Shown: positions 47,910 through 56,645, counted from the stretch's first letter. The stretch is DNA of 64,000 nucleotides from Natrinema sp. CBA1119 (GCF_002572525.1 NZ_PDBS01000001.1:2108001-2172000), one strand, 5' to 3'. Notes: generated by a model from the letters alone, not told the origin. A program made the numbers and translations.

Positions 47910-48181
47910 GGCGAGTCACCTCCGAGAGTCGTCCGCTGCTCGGGGTCGACCCGTTCTGGTGGCTCGCTCGAGTCCCCCGTCGTTTCGATGCCGATCCCCC
48001 ACGCGCGCTGCGTGAACACCCAGAAGACAACCGAGGCAAGCCCCATCCAGCCGACGTGCCACCAGAGCCACACCGGCAGGCCGGCGACGACAGTCGCCGA
48101 TCCCCACAGGAACCACGGCACCGCCAGTCCGGCGAGGACGACCGCGACCGCGATCCAGATCCCCAGTTCGGTTCGGCGCAT
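47906..48181 (-). CDS. DUF3311-like small partner of the SSS symporter
   Basis: 91 residues with two transmembrane helices (about 7-28 and 38-57), containing VPWFLWG and LWWHVGWMGLASVVFWVF. This matches the DUF3311 family, small membrane proteins encoded next to sodium:solute symporters and needed or presumed needed for their assembly. The stop overlaps the symporter's GTG by 4 nt. ATG 48181 (MRRTELGIW) is selected; the frame continues upstream through a Lys/Arg/Ser-rich stretch that would span a likely promoter. Confidence 0.8.
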   Translation of the reverse strand: MRRTELGIWIAVAVVLAGLAVPWFLWGSATVVAGLPVWLWWHVGWMGLASVVFWVFTQRAWGIGIETTGDSSEPPERVDPEQRTTLGGDSP

Positions 48182-48320
48182 ACGCGAGGATTCGTCCCGA
48201 TATGGGTAGTTCTTACTGTTCGATCTCCGACATCGAAGAGATTTCTTCATCAGTTCCGGATCGCGGTCACGTCTATCAGTTTTCGCTAGCTAAAATCGAT
48301 CTTTCACCGAGGAAAAAGGG

Positions 48321-48328
48321 TATATGAG
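48321..48328 (+). promoter_or_regulatory. TATA box for the membrane-tethered regulator gene
   Basis: TATATGAG follows a run of A and G (GGAAAAAGGG) and is centred about 33 nt before the ATG at 48358. This is close to the archaeal norm, giving a leader of only a few bases. Confidence 0.45.
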
Positions 48329-48357
48329 TTTGACAGAGAGTAGATATCGAACTCGAT

Positions 48358-49143
48358 ATGGCCCGGTTGTTCCCCTTTCGCTCCGAGACGGCCGCCGAAG
48401 AGGGCCAGCCCCGCGTCGTCGACCTCGAGGGCGAGGACGCCGACGCGGTCTTCAGCGCCCTCTCCTCGACGACGGCCCGGCGGATCTATGCTCGTCTCGA
48501 CGAGGAACCCGGGACGCCGAGCGACGTCGCCGACGCGGTCGACTCGTCGATCCAGAACGTTCGCTACCACCTCGAGAACCTCGAGGGGGCGGGTCTCGTC
48601 GAGGTGGTCGACACCTGGTACTCCTCGCGGGGCAACGAGATGAGCGTCTACGCGACGACCGACGGGCCGCTGATCGTGACGAGCGACGAGTCGACGGCGA
48701 CGAAGCTCAAGGAGGCGCTCTCGCGGCTGATCGGCGGCGTCGCCGTGCTCGCGGGCGGGAGTCTGCTGGTTCAGCACGCGCTCACGCGCTGGCTCGCGCC
48801 GACGGGAACGGACGACGGCGGATCCCAGCCGGCGACTGACGCCGGATCGCAGCCGACGGGTGACGGGGGGACGACTGGCGGGGCGGAAAACGGCTCGAGC
48901 GGCGGGGATATCGGAACTTCCACCGTTAACGGAACTGAGGGCTCCGATAGCGGCGATGCGGGTACGTCCGATCCGGCGCTCGATAGCGCCAACGAGACGG
49001 CCCAGAACGCGTCCGACGGCGGCGTGGAGGCGGCGGAGGCGGTGTTCCAAACCGTGCCGCCCGGACTGCTCTTTTTCCTCGGCGGACTCGTCGTTCTGCT
49101 CGCGGTGGTACTCTACTGGTACTGGTACCGCCCGGCGTACTGA
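48358..49143 (+). CDS. Membrane-tethered winged-helix (ArsR-type) protein
   Basis: 261 residues. An N-terminal helix-turn-helix (about 25-100): ALSSTTARRIYARLDE, PSDVADAVDSSIQNVRYHLENLEGAGLV and a wing ending GNEMSVYATTD, typical of haloarchaeal ArsR-like regulators. A hydrophobic segment (about 125-140, GGVAVLAGGSLLVQ) comes next, then about 85 residues rich in Gly, Ser, Thr and Asp containing several N-x-S/T sites (NGS, NGT, NET, NAS), then a strong TM (about 238-257). So the DNA-binding head should be cytoplasmic and the loop outside the cell, possibly glycosylated. Target genes unknown. Confidence 0.8.
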   Translation: MARLFPFRSETAAEEGQPRVVDLEGEDADAVFSALSSTTARRIYARLDEEPGTPSDVADAVDSSIQNVRYHLENLEGAGLVEVVDTWYSSRGNEMSVYATTDGPLIVTSDESTATKLKEALSRLIGGVAVLAGGSLLVQHALTRWLAPTGTDDGGSQPATDAGSQPTGDGGTTGGAENGSSGGDIGTSTVNGTEGSDSGDAGTSDPALDSANETAQNASDGGVEAAEAVFQTVPPGLLFFLGGLVVLLAVVLYWYWYRPAY

Positions 49144-49197
49144 GGCCCCAGCAGTTCGATCTGTATTTCCAACTTCTCCCCAGAACAGGGGAGCTAC

Positions 49198-49368
49198 GTA
49201 TCGCTCCAGCCCGACCAACCGGCATGCTGTGGCGCGCGCTGTCGACCGGCCGAACGAGAGTGAGGCCGGTCGATACCACTGCGCGAGGGATGAGCGAGAG
49301 AGCGGAGCGATCGAGTGAATCGGCTGGGGAGGGCGAGGCGATTCCCTGTTGCCACGATAGCAGGACGC
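49198..49368 (-). repeat. Dispersed structured element, copy B
   Basis: Minus-strand copy; it runs from GCGTCCTGCTATCGTGGCAA (complement of 49368 downwards) to GGCTGGAGCGATAC at 49198, and its last 30 nt still match copy A. The variable hairpin is TCGACCGGCC/GGCCGGTCGA (49242-49251 with 49264-49273), loop of 12 nt; the sequence is unrelated to the stem of copy A. Its 3' end is 54 nt beyond the stop of the convergent regulator gene at 49143. The rest of 49144-49468 has no gene. Confidence 0.8.
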
Positions 49369-49468
49369 TTCGTCTCGCCCAATTCCTATCAGAACTCAGC
49401 CGAACTCGAGACGAGCGAGACGAACCCGCGTCGGCACTGGTAGGTAACTCGAGTCCGTACCGCCGGTC

Positions 49469-50548
49469 ATGAGCGCGCCTCTGACACTCGACGGCTCGAG
49501 CGCCGGCGGCCAGTTCCTCCGAACGGCGCTCGCGCTGTCGGTCCTCGAGAACGAGCCGGTCCGACTCGAGGGCGTCCGCGGTGACCGACCCACGCCCGGC
49601 CTGTCCCACCAGCATTTGGCGGTCCTCGAGACAATGGTCGAACTGTGCGACGCCGACGTCTCGGGTGCGGAACTCGGGTCGGAGACGGTCGAGTTCGAAC
49701 CGGGACTCGAGGCCGGCGACGCGAATACGGCGGTCGGGACGGGACTCGATGGCGGCAGCTACGCTGTCGATATCGGCACCGCAGGCAGCGCCACGCTGTT
49801 GTGCAACGCCCTGTTGCCGCTGGCGGCGGTCCTCGAGTCGCCGCTGTCGGTGACGATTACCGGCGGGACGGACGTGGCGTGGTCGCCGCCGCTGGACTAC
49901 TTCCGGCACATCAAACTCCCGCTGTGTCGCCAATTCGGCCTCGAGGCCGCCTGCGAGGTCGACCGCCGGGGGTTCTATCCCGACGGCGGCGGCGCGGTAA
50001 CGCTCCGGCTCGCACCATCGAGCCTCGAGCGGATCGACCTTCTTGAGCGAGGGTCACTCGAGGGACTCCGCATCTATTCGACCGAGTCGGCGTCGCTGGC
50101 GGACCGCGACGTTGCCCACCGGCAGGCCGAGGGGGCGCTCGAGCGACTGAATATGGGGACCGATCTCGAGGTGCTCGAGCGCTGTGAGACGACCGCGGCG
50201 AGTCCCTCGCCCGGCTCCGCGCTGGTGCTCCGGGTCGATCACGGCACCGGCGTTGCCGGCTTTTCGGCGCTCGGCGAGCGCGGGAAGCCCGCCGAGCGCG
50301 TGGGCGAAGACGCCGCAGACGCGGCGAATCGCTTCCTCGAGGGCTCCGCGCCGGTTGATCGACACATGGCCGATCAGTTACTCGTATTTCTCGCGCTCGC
50401 GGGCGGCCGAGTACGCGTGCCCGAAGTCACTGATCACGTCGAAACGCGGTGTGAACTGCTCGAGGCGTTCGGGGTCGACGTGGGACTCGAGCGGGAGGCC
50501 GAGACGGCGGTGGTGTCGGTCGCGTCGTCGCTGGACGCGGGTCAGTAG
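49469..50548 (+). CDS. rtcA: RNA 3'-terminal phosphate cyclase
   Basis: 359 residues, converts RNA 3'-phosphates to 2',3'-cyclic phosphates with ATP via an adenylated histidine. The conserved segments are LDGSSAGGQFLRTALALS, KLPLCRQFGL, RRGFYPDGGGAV (the RtcA signature) and VDRHMADQLLVFLALAGG, where His299 is the expected nucleophile. Length and order match the family. ATG 49469 starts the conserved sequence. It is transcribed alone, with the small convergent membrane protein 16 nt beyond its stop. Confidence 0.93.
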   Translation: MSAPLTLDGSSAGGQFLRTALALSVLENEPVRLEGVRGDRPTPGLSHQHLAVLETMVELCDADVSGAELGSETVEFEPGLEAGDANTAVGTGLDGGSYAVDIGTAGSATLLCNALLPLAAVLESPLSVTITGGTDVAWSPPLDYFRHIKLPLCRQFGLEAACEVDRRGFYPDGGGAVTLRLAPSSLERIDLLERGSLEGLRIYSTESASLADRDVAHRQAEGALERLNMGTDLEVLERCETTAASPSPGSALVLRVDHGTGVAGFSALGERGKPAERVGEDAADAANRFLEGSAPVDRHMADQLLVFLALAGGRVRVPEVTDHVETRCELLEAFGVDVGLEREAETAVVSVASSLDAGQ

Positions 50549-50564
50549 GTCGTCGCTTCCGGGG

Positions 50565-50813
50565 TTACTGCCGGTCTCGGTTCAGCAGTCCCGCCAGCAC
50601 GACCAGCAGGAAAAGCACGAGGATACCGCCTGCCGTGACCGCGAGCGCGACCGTCGGATCTGCGGGCTCGATGCCCAGGTCCGCGAGCGGAAGCGACCCC
50701 AGATACGTCATGAGTCGGCCGCTTGCGACAGTGAGGCCGATGAACGCGATAGCGAGGCCCGTGAAGAGGAGCTGGTAGTCGAACCACGTTTTGAGTCCGT
50801 CCGATGACACCAT
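50565..50813 (-). CDS. Small two-helix membrane protein
   Basis: 82 residues with two transmembrane helices (about 12-33 and 54-77) and a short charged linker (LPLADLGIEPADPT). The start ATG 50813 is chosen because the frame farther upstream loses protein-like composition. The promoter region includes the tandem repeat at 50890-50915. Convergent with rtcA; function unknown. Confidence 0.6.
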   Translation of the reverse strand: MVSSDGLKTWFDYQLLFTGLAIAFIGLTVASGRLMTYLGSLPLADLGIEPADPTVALAVTAGGILVLFLLVVLAGLLNRDRQ

Positions 50814-51182
50814 CTGGGAACGTGTTAGCACAGCGACGCTATAGCTGTTCGGTCGGTTCGGCATCCGTCTGTGCGAGTCGCCGGCTCGAGTGCACCCAAA
50901 TAGTGCACCTAAATAACGCGAATGTTGCAGTAGATATAAATAACAACGAGTCAACAATCCAATCGGAAGCCAACTCTCCAAACGCGCGAGCGGAGGGGGC
51001 TGCATCGAAATGCCCCGGGTGATACCAGCACCCGAGACGCGGCTTCCAACCCACGGAGGGTTACAAGCCATGTTTGCGTTGATTCTACCGGGATATAAAC
51101 GTCCCGCACGACCGCGGAATCGCCCGACACGAGTAATCTCGAGTTTGACTTCAGGCTCGAGACGGATCGGAGGTCTCGGCGG
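50814..51182. other. Gene-free region with AT-rich patches
   Basis: The 369-nt gap contains the tandem repeat at 50890-50915, an AT-rich TAGATATAAATAAC near 50931 and a second TATA-like GGATATAAAC at 51091, about 80-90 nt before the zinc-finger gene at 51183. The minus-strand open frame 50839-51054 lacks support, and I regard it as non-coding. Confidence 0.45.
50890..50915. repeat. Tandem 13-nt direct repeat with GTGCAC palindromes
   Basis: GTGCACCCAAATA (50890-50902) is followed at once by GTGCACCTAAATA (50903-50915), a one-base difference. Each unit holds the palindrome GTGCAC and, read on the minus strand, a TATTT element. They lie 77 nt upstream of the minus-strand start at 50813 and could be paired operator sites around a promoter. 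Confidence 0.5.
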
Positions 51183-51383
51183 ATGAGTCCCGACCGCGAG
51201 GCGAATGATGATGCGAAAAGCGGCGATCGGGAGCGGGACGACGAGGAGTCGTCGTTTCCCGACTGCCCGCGCTGTGGGAAGTCGGTGTTGATCTCGGTCG
51301 CGCTCGGTCCTCATACCGGCTCCGTCGGTCCCTGCGGCTGTTCCGTGCCGCCTGATCTGTTTCCGGATTTGCGCGGTGACTAG
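51183..51383 (+). CDS. Small CPxCG-type zinc-binding protein
   Basis: 66 residues. After a 26-residue acidic head, FPDCPRCGKSVL forms a CPxCG knuckle, and GPCGCSVPPDLF supplies two more cysteines (C-x-C), giving four possible zinc ligands. Small haloarchaeal zinc-finger proteins of this size are often regulators or protein-contact modules; no target can be named. ATG 51183 directly begins the protein. Confidence 0.7.
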   Translation: MSPDREANDDAKSGDRERDDEESSFPDCPRCGKSVLISVALGPHTGSVGPCGCSVPPDLFPDLRGD

Positions 51384-51477
51384 TCGGGGCTCGCGCTCGA
51401 GTCCCATCGGTCAGCCGGTCGGCTCGGAAACGGCGGCCTCGAGTACTTCTCGTTCTCTATTTGGAGTGGATCGACGA

Positions 51478-51640
51478 GCGTCCTGCTACCGTGGCAACAG
51501 GGAATCGCCACGCCCTCCCCAGCCGATTCGTTCACTCGCTGCGCTCGCTCACTCATCCCTCGCGCGTCGTCGAGCAGACGGTTCGCCGTCGGCGAACCGT
51601 CGTCCAGCGCACGCCACCGCTATCGGCTGGCCGATGTAAC
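51478..51640 (+). repeat. Dispersed structured element, copy C
   Basis: Plus-strand copy with the best-preserved stem 1, CGTGGC-loop-GCCACG. The variable hairpin is the longest: GACGGTTCGCCG (51577-51588) with CGGCGAACCGTC (51590-51601), unlike the other three in sequence. The 3' end is less conserved but adds a small stem, ATCGGC/GCCGAT. It sits between two co-directional genes, unlike the other copies. Downstream, CATAACTTATAG near 51684-51696 may be a TATA element for the KDG kinase gene. Region 51384-51771 has no other gene. Confidence 0.75.
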
Positions 51641-51771
51641 TCGAACCGTGCCGCTCGAGCGCAAGTTTGCGTTGAGAGACCGCCATAACTTATAGCAACG
51701 CCGTCCCTTGGCTGGGATATGACCGAGGGACACACCGCAGTTCGCGCCCGAACGATCCGGGGGGCTGACCG

Positions 51772-52725
51772 GTGAGCGACATCGTCACCTTCGGAGAGAC
51801 GATGCTCCGGCTCTCGCCGCCGGGCAACGAACGCCTCGAGAACGCCGACGAGTTCGAGGTTCGCGCCGCCGGCGCTGAGAGCAACGTGGCCATCGCGGCC
51901 AACCGGCTGGGAGCCGACGCGACCTGGATTTCCAAAGTGCCCGAGACGGCACTCGGCCGCCGCGTCGTTAGCGAACTCCGAGGCCACGGGATCCAAACGG
52001 ACGTCGTCTGGAGCCACCGCGGTCGCCAGGGGACCTACTACCTCGAGCAGGCGGGCAAACCGCGCGGGACGAACGTGGTCTACGATCGGGAGAACACCGC
52101 AGTCTCGACGGCAGAGGCTCGCGAACTCGACATCGACCGGATTCAGAACGCCCGGGTTTTCTTCACCACCGGGATCACGCCCGCGCTCTCCTCGACGCTC
52201 CGGGATACGACGCTCAATCTGCTTAAAGCGGCCCGCAAGGGCGGGACGACCACCGCCTTCGACTTCAACTACCGGCGCAAGCTCTGGTCGCCCGACGAGG
52301 CCAGGGAGACGCTCACGAAGCTGTTTCCGGGGATCGACGTCCTCGTGATCGCCGCCCGCGACGCGCGGACCGTCCTCGGGTTCGAGGGCGATCCGCGTCA
52401 GCTCGCGCACAAGCTCGGCTCGCAGTACGACTTCACGACCGTCGTCGTCACCCGCGGCGCGGAGGGCGCGGTCGGCTGGCACGACAGCGTCGTTCACGAC
52501 CACGACGCCTACGAGACCGATACCGTCGACCCGATCGGCACCGGCGACGCCTTCACGGGCGCGTTCATCGCCCGCCGGCTCGAGGGTGACGACGTTCCGG
52601 ACGCCCTCGAGTACGCCGCGGCGACGGCGGCGCTCAAGCGGACGATCCCCGGCGATGTCGCGCTCGTCACGGCCGATGAGGTCGAGCGCCTCGTCAAAGA
52701 CGGCGGCGAAGAGATCTCGCGATAG
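51772..52725 (+). CDS. kdgK: 2-keto-3-deoxygluconate kinase (PfkB family)
   Basis: 317 residues of the ribokinase/PfkB family. The N-terminus IVTFGETMLRLSPPGNERLE is characteristic of archaeal KDG/sugar kinases, AGAESNVAIAANRLGA is the first PfkB signature, and DPIGTGDAFTGAFIARRL holds the second with the catalytic Asp in GTGDAF (about 255). In haloarchaea this enzyme serves the semi-phosphorylative Entner-Doudoroff route, phosphorylating 2-keto-3-deoxygluconate. GTG at 51772 is the only start that fits the family. Confidence 0.9.
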   Translation: MSDIVTFGETMLRLSPPGNERLENADEFEVRAAGAESNVAIAANRLGADATWISKVPETALGRRVVSELRGHGIQTDVVWSHRGRQGTYYLEQAGKPRGTNVVYDRENTAVSTAEARELDIDRIQNARVFFTTGITPALSSTLRDTTLNLLKAARKGGTTTAFDFNYRRKLWSPDEARETLTKLFPGIDVLVIAARDARTVLGFEGDPRQLAHKLGSQYDFTTVVVTRGAEGAVGWHDSVVHDHDAYETDTVDPIGTGDAFTGAFIARRLEGDDVPDALEYAAATAALKRTIPGDVALVTADEVERLVKDGGEEISR

Positions 52726-53051
52726 GGACAGCAGCGCCACGGCCGGGGACTGCGGGTGGCTATCGGCTCGCGGCCGCCGGCTCGCGACGTTTCGGCACGA
52801 CGGGACGGAGTAGCAACGGACGGGCCCGGACTCTCAACTGAAGACGGACGCGAGTACACCGACGAGATCGATGCCGACGTGTCCCAGTTCGAACGTCTTC
52901 GTCGCTCTCGAAAACGGTTTGCCTCGATCACTGGGCGACCGTGCAATCGATGGGTGACCGTGCAGTCCCGACGAGAAATGACCGATGAGCACCGACAGTT
53001 GGACGGTTCTGTCAGAAGCGCCTTTATACACCGCTCCGATCCGTCGAGTGC
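52726..53051. other. Gene-free upstream region of the surface protein gene
   Basis: Contains two similar stretches (GGGCGACCGTGCAATC and GGGTGACCGTGCAGTC near 52940-52976) and the TATA box at 53021. I see no coding frame with haloarchaeal composition. Confidence 0.4.
53021..53030 (+). promoter_or_regulatory. TATA box of the surface protein gene
   Basis: CCTTTATACA is centred about 26 nt before the ATG at 53052, indicating a leaderless transcript. Confidence 0.55.
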
Positions 53052-54290
53052 ATGAATCGAATCACAGCTGTCGTACTCGCCCTTCTCGTCACGACGGCGG
53101 CCCTCCCGCTTGCCGTCGCTGGCGTGGGTGCGAGCGCAGCATCGTCCTCCCAACAGAACGGCGCGACCGACGCGAGCGCCTACGCCGGCACGCACGTCGC
53201 GTTCGACACCTCGAGCAACGCCGTCGTCGACTACCGCGTCGACGGCGAGCGGGTGTTCGAGAACGTGAGCGTCGCCTCTCAGAGCGACCACCAGAGTCGA
53301 ACCGGGTTCGGCTCGAACGCCGAGCTCGACGCCGTGGTGAACCTCTCCGGACTCGGCCTCGAGCTCGCCGCCAAGTCCGAGACGCGCGCCGATATCGCGA
53401 CCGACGGCTCCGCGTCGCTGTCGGCCCACGACAGCAATCGCGGGATCCTGACCGTCGATGCCGGCGACGAGGCCCAGTACGTCGAAGCGGACCTCGCGGC
53501 CGACGCGACGGCCGAGAGTGAGAGCGACGACCGCGTCGTCGTCGATAGCGGCGAGCGCACCGGCGCGTTCGTCGTCGTCGGCGACGGCGACGTGACCGTC
53601 AACGATAATGGCAACGTCGTCGCCGACCTCGAGAGCGACTCGACGCTCGTCTTCCGCTCGTACGCCGAGGGCGAGCGCGACAAGGCCGCGAAAGAACAGG
53701 AATCGCTGATCGCCGACGGCACGGCGACGGCTGAGGTCTACGCCGAGGAACGCGACGGCGAGCGCGTTGCAGACGTCGCGACCTACGGTCAGGACATCAC
53801 CGTGGAGACCGCCAGCGAGAGTCAGAATCGCCTCGAGATGACCGTTGAACGCGCGCAGAGCGAAGGCACGGTCGTCATCACGAGCGTTTCCGAGGCCGCC
53901 GTCGCGGGGGCCGAGAGCGCCGACGACCTCGCGGTGACCGTCGACGGCGAGGCCGCCGCGGAGGCGTCGTCGTACAGCGAACTCGCGGGCGGCATCGGGA
54001 GCGATACGTCCCGCTACATGGTGACCCAGTCCAGCGACGCCTCGGCGACGGCCGACGTGCTCGTGGCGGTCAACCACTTCTCGGAGCGAGACCTCGCGAT
54101 CCAGAGCGCCGACGGTGACGATTCCGACGGTGACGATTCCGACGGTGACGGTTCCGACGGTACCGATTCCGACAGTAACGATTCCGACGATGTCGACGGC
54201 GGCAACGGTGACGACAGCGTCCCCGGATTCGGTGCCGGAGCCGCGCTGGTCGCCCTGCTGACCGGGACCGCCGCCCGGATCCGACGGTAA
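53052..54290 (+). CDS. Secreted surface protein with PGF-CTERM-type anchor
   Basis: 412 residues. A Sec signal peptide (about 1-30, LALLVTTAALPLAVAGVGASA) is followed by about 320 residues of beta-rich, Asp/Glu-rich sequence without recognised domains but with N-x-S/T sites. Then comes a Ser/Asp/Gly spacer encoded by a tandem repeat (54111-54194), and finally VPGFGAGAALVALLTGTAARIRR: a PGF motif, a hydrophobic helix and a basic end. That is the archaeosortase A (PGF-CTERM) processing signal, so the mature protein should be lipid-linked at the cell surface. Confidence 0.8.
   Translation: MNRITAVVLALLVTTAALPLAVAGVGASAASSSQQNGATDASAYAGTHVAFDTSSNAVVDYRVDGERVFENVSVASQSDHQSRTGFGSNAELDAVVNLSGLGLELAAKSETRADIATDGSASLSAHDSNRGILTVDAGDEAQYVEADLAADATAESESDDRVVVDSGERTGAFVVVGDGDVTVNDNGNVVADLESDSTLVFRSYAEGERDKAAKEQESLIADGTATAEVYAEERDGERVADVATYGQDITVETASESQNRLEMTVERAQSEGTVVITSVSEAAVAGAESADDLAVTVDGEAAAEASSYSELAGGIGSDTSRYMVTQSSDASATADVLVAVNHFSERDLAIQSADGDDSDGDDSDGDGSDGTDSDSNDSDDVDGGNGDDSVPGFGAGAALVALLTGTAARIRR
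54111..54194 (+). repeat. 15-nt tandem repeat encoding an Asp-Ser-Asp-Gly linker
   Basis: Five units of GATTCCGACGGTGAC or near copies run from 54120 to 54194, preceded by a partial unit. They lie inside the surface protein gene and encode the acidic spacer before its membrane anchor. Such coding repeats change length easily by slippage. Confidence 0.7.
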
Positions 54291-54378
54291 CGAGCCGCCC
54301 CCGGTCTCCCGCGTTTTCGATCCGTCAGGACGGACAGTCCGAACAAACGTCTTTTTGCGTCGGCCCCGAACGGCCGCT

Positions 54379-55851
54379 ATGGTCCACGTTGCGATCGTCG
54401 GTGCATACGGCAGTGCTGGCGTCGCCGTCGCCGACGAACTTCTCGAACGCCGCAACGAATTCACCGACGATCTCGAGTTGACGCTGATCGACGACGGCGA
54501 GCCCGGCGGCGGACTCTGCATTCTCCGCGGCTGCATGCCGTCGAAGGACGTCCTCTCGGCCGTCGAGCACCGGTATCTGGCGCGTCACGACGACCGGCTC
54601 GAGGGCGTCCCCGAGGCGGATCCCGAGCGAATCGTCGCCCGCAAGGACGAGCACGTCTCGAACTTCGCCGACCACCGTCGGAGCCACGTCCACGACCTCG
54701 CCGATCGAGACGGCGTCGAACTCGTCCGCGACACCGCCCGCTTCGTCGACGACCGCGTGCTCGACGTGGAGGGACGGCGGCTCGAGCCCGACTACGTCGT
54801 CGTCGCGACCGGCTCCGTGCCGAACGTTCCCGAGCTGCCGGGGATCGACGAGGTCCCCGCTCGAACCAGTACGGACGTCCTCGACGCGACCGCGTTCCCG
54901 GACTCGGGGATCGTGCTGGGCAACGGCTACATCAGCCTCGAACTGGGCCCCTACCTCAGCGAGATCGGGGACGTCGACCTCACCGTGATCGAGCACGACG
55001 AACGTCCGCTCGAGGAGATGGAACCCGAATACGGCGACGCCCTCCTCGACATCTACCGCGATCAGTTCGGGATCGAGGTCCTGACGAACACCGACGAGAA
55101 ACGACTCGAGTCGACCGCCGACGGCGGCGTCCGGCTGATCGCCGAACGGACGGACAGTGGCGAACGGGAGGAGCTAACCGTCGAAGCCGACGAACTCTAC
55201 TGCTTCACCGGCCGTCGGCCGAACCTCGACGGGCTGGGACTCGAGAACACCCGACTCGAGCCCGGGGAGGGCTGGGTCACGTCGACGATGCAGGCCCGCG
55301 ACGACGAGCGCGCGTTCGTCGTCGGTGACGCCAACGGTCGCGAGCCGATCCTGCACGTCGCCAAAGAACAGGGGTTCGCGGCCGGCGAAAACATCGTCCG
55401 CCACCGGCGAGGTGAGGACTGCGAGCCCTACGCGAACGTCCCGCATCACGTGATCTTCTCGGGGCTGGGCGTCTACCCGTTCGCCCGCATCGGGCACACG
55501 CCGGCGACCGCCGCGGCGACGCACATGGACGAAATCGTCGTCACCCGCGAGGCGTCGTCGGATGGCGTCTTCGAGACGAAAGGCCATCCCGAGGGCCGGG
55601 CGACGCTGATCGTCAGCGCCGACGACGGCACCGTGTTAGGGTATCAGGGGCTCCACCGGCACGCCGACGTGATGGCCAAGACGATGCAGGTCGTCGTCGA
55701 GATGAGACTGGACGTCCGCGAGGTACCCAAGCGGGCCTACCACCCGACGACGCCCGAAATCCTCGACGGCCTCTTCCGAGCGGCGTGTGCCGAACTGGCG
55801 GAGCGCGAGGACTGCGTCGCCGAGACCGATTCGGCGGATATGATTCCCTAA
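54379..55851 (+). CDS. Lipoamide dehydrogenase-like pyridine nucleotide-disulfide oxidoreductase
   Basis: 490 residues. The redox disulfide is present as C-x4-C in LCILRGCMPSKD (about 48-53), as in class-I Lpd and mercuric reductases, and a terminal interface segment AYHPTTPEIL retains the HP of the family's catalytic His-Pro. The first dinucleotide loop, GAYGSAGVAVA, and the NAD loop, GNGYISLELG, deviate from GxGxxG, so cofactor preference may differ. No 2-oxoacid dehydrogenase genes are adjacent, so it probably is not the main Lpd. ATG 54379 is chosen from the fold. Confidence 0.85.
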   Translation: MVHVAIVGAYGSAGVAVADELLERRNEFTDDLELTLIDDGEPGGGLCILRGCMPSKDVLSAVEHRYLARHDDRLEGVPEADPERIVARKDEHVSNFADHRRSHVHDLADRDGVELVRDTARFVDDRVLDVEGRRLEPDYVVVATGSVPNVPELPGIDEVPARTSTDVLDATAFPDSGIVLGNGYISLELGPYLSEIGDVDLTVIEHDERPLEEMEPEYGDALLDIYRDQFGIEVLTNTDEKRLESTADGGVRLIAERTDSGEREELTVEADELYCFTGRRPNLDGLGLENTRLEPGEGWVTSTMQARDDERAFVVGDANGREPILHVAKEQGFAAGENIVRHRRGEDCEPYANVPHHVIFSGLGVYPFARIGHTPATAAATHMDEIVVTREASSDGVFETKGHPEGRATLIVSADDGTVLGYQGLHRHADVMAKTMQVVVEMRLDVREVPKRAYHPTTPEILDGLFRAACAELAEREDCVAETDSADMIP

Positions 55852-55982
55852 GCTCGTCACACTCCTCGAGGGGAAGCGGCAACTCGTTCGAGTCGTCCCT
55901 CGAATTCCTCGCGTCCGGCGACGGTAACGGATCGATGGCGGTCGGCCACCGCTTTTTACCGGCTGCCGTGATAGCCGTTTCC

Positions 55983-56540
55983 GTGACTCGAGTCGTTCGA
56001 CGGGCGACGATCGACGACGTCTGGGCCGTTCACGAGATCGCACGCGAGAGCTGGCACGCCGCCTACGACGACGTTCTCGGCCCCGAGCGGGTCGACGAGG
56101 TCGTCGACGACTGGTACGCGATCGGCGATCTCGAGTCCGCGATTACGGACGTCAGCGGCCGCGAGGACGCCGCGTTTCTCGTCGCCGAACGAGCGCCAGG
56201 ACAGTCGTCCGCTGCCGGGGCCGAGCGCGGCTCCGTGGCTCGCGGCTTCGCCCACGCCGTCCCGTGGCCGGAGGATACCACGGTGGTGTTTCTCGCGCGC
56301 CTCTACGTCCGACCGGACGACTGGAACGAAGGGATCGGAACCGCGTTGCTCGAGCGCCTCGAGGCCGATTTCTCGACGGCGGTCGATCGGATTCGGCTGG
56401 CCGTCCTCGCCGCCAACCAGGTCGGCATCTCGTTCTACGAATCCCGCGGCTTCGACCGCGTCGCGACCCGCTCGTCCGATCTGGCGGCGGGGCTCGAGGA
56501 GCACGTCTACGAACGGCAGCTATCGACTCCGGACGAGTGA
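55983..56540 (+). CDS. GNAT-family N-acetyltransferase
   Basis: 185 residues with the GNAT fold: VRRATIDDVWAVHEIARESW at the start, then ARLYVRPDDWNEGIGTALLERLE, which includes the acetyl-CoA loop (here WNEGIGTAL instead of RGxGxG/A), and LAANQVGISFYESRGF as motif B. GTG 55983 is preferred because a TTTTTA box (about 55953) lies 28 nt before it; ATG 55935 would precede that box. Substrate unknown; the protein is monocistronic. Confidence 0.8.
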   Translation: MTRVVRRATIDDVWAVHEIARESWHAAYDDVLGPERVDEVVDDWYAIGDLESAITDVSGREDAAFLVAERAPGQSSAAGAERGSVARGFAHAVPWPEDTTVVFLARLYVRPDDWNEGIGTALLERLEADFSTAVDRIRLAVLAANQVGISFYESRGFDRVATRSSDLAAGLEEHVYERQLSTPDE

Positions 56541-56645
56541 ACGCGTCACCGTCGCCGAGCGGGCCGCCGACGCTCGATCAACGTGATCGGCGTTCCCGCG
56601 AACCAGTCCAAACTGTTACGTATCCGATGCGTGTATTGGAATCTC

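Noticed and set aside
50839-51054. 71-codon minus-strand frame in the gap before the zinc-finger gene
   Set aside because: No promoter, no conserved motif, overlaps AT-rich control sequences.
54111-54194. CRISPR-like short regular repeats
   Set aside because: Units are contiguous 15-nt coding repeats for an Asp-Ser linker in the surface protein, with no spacers.
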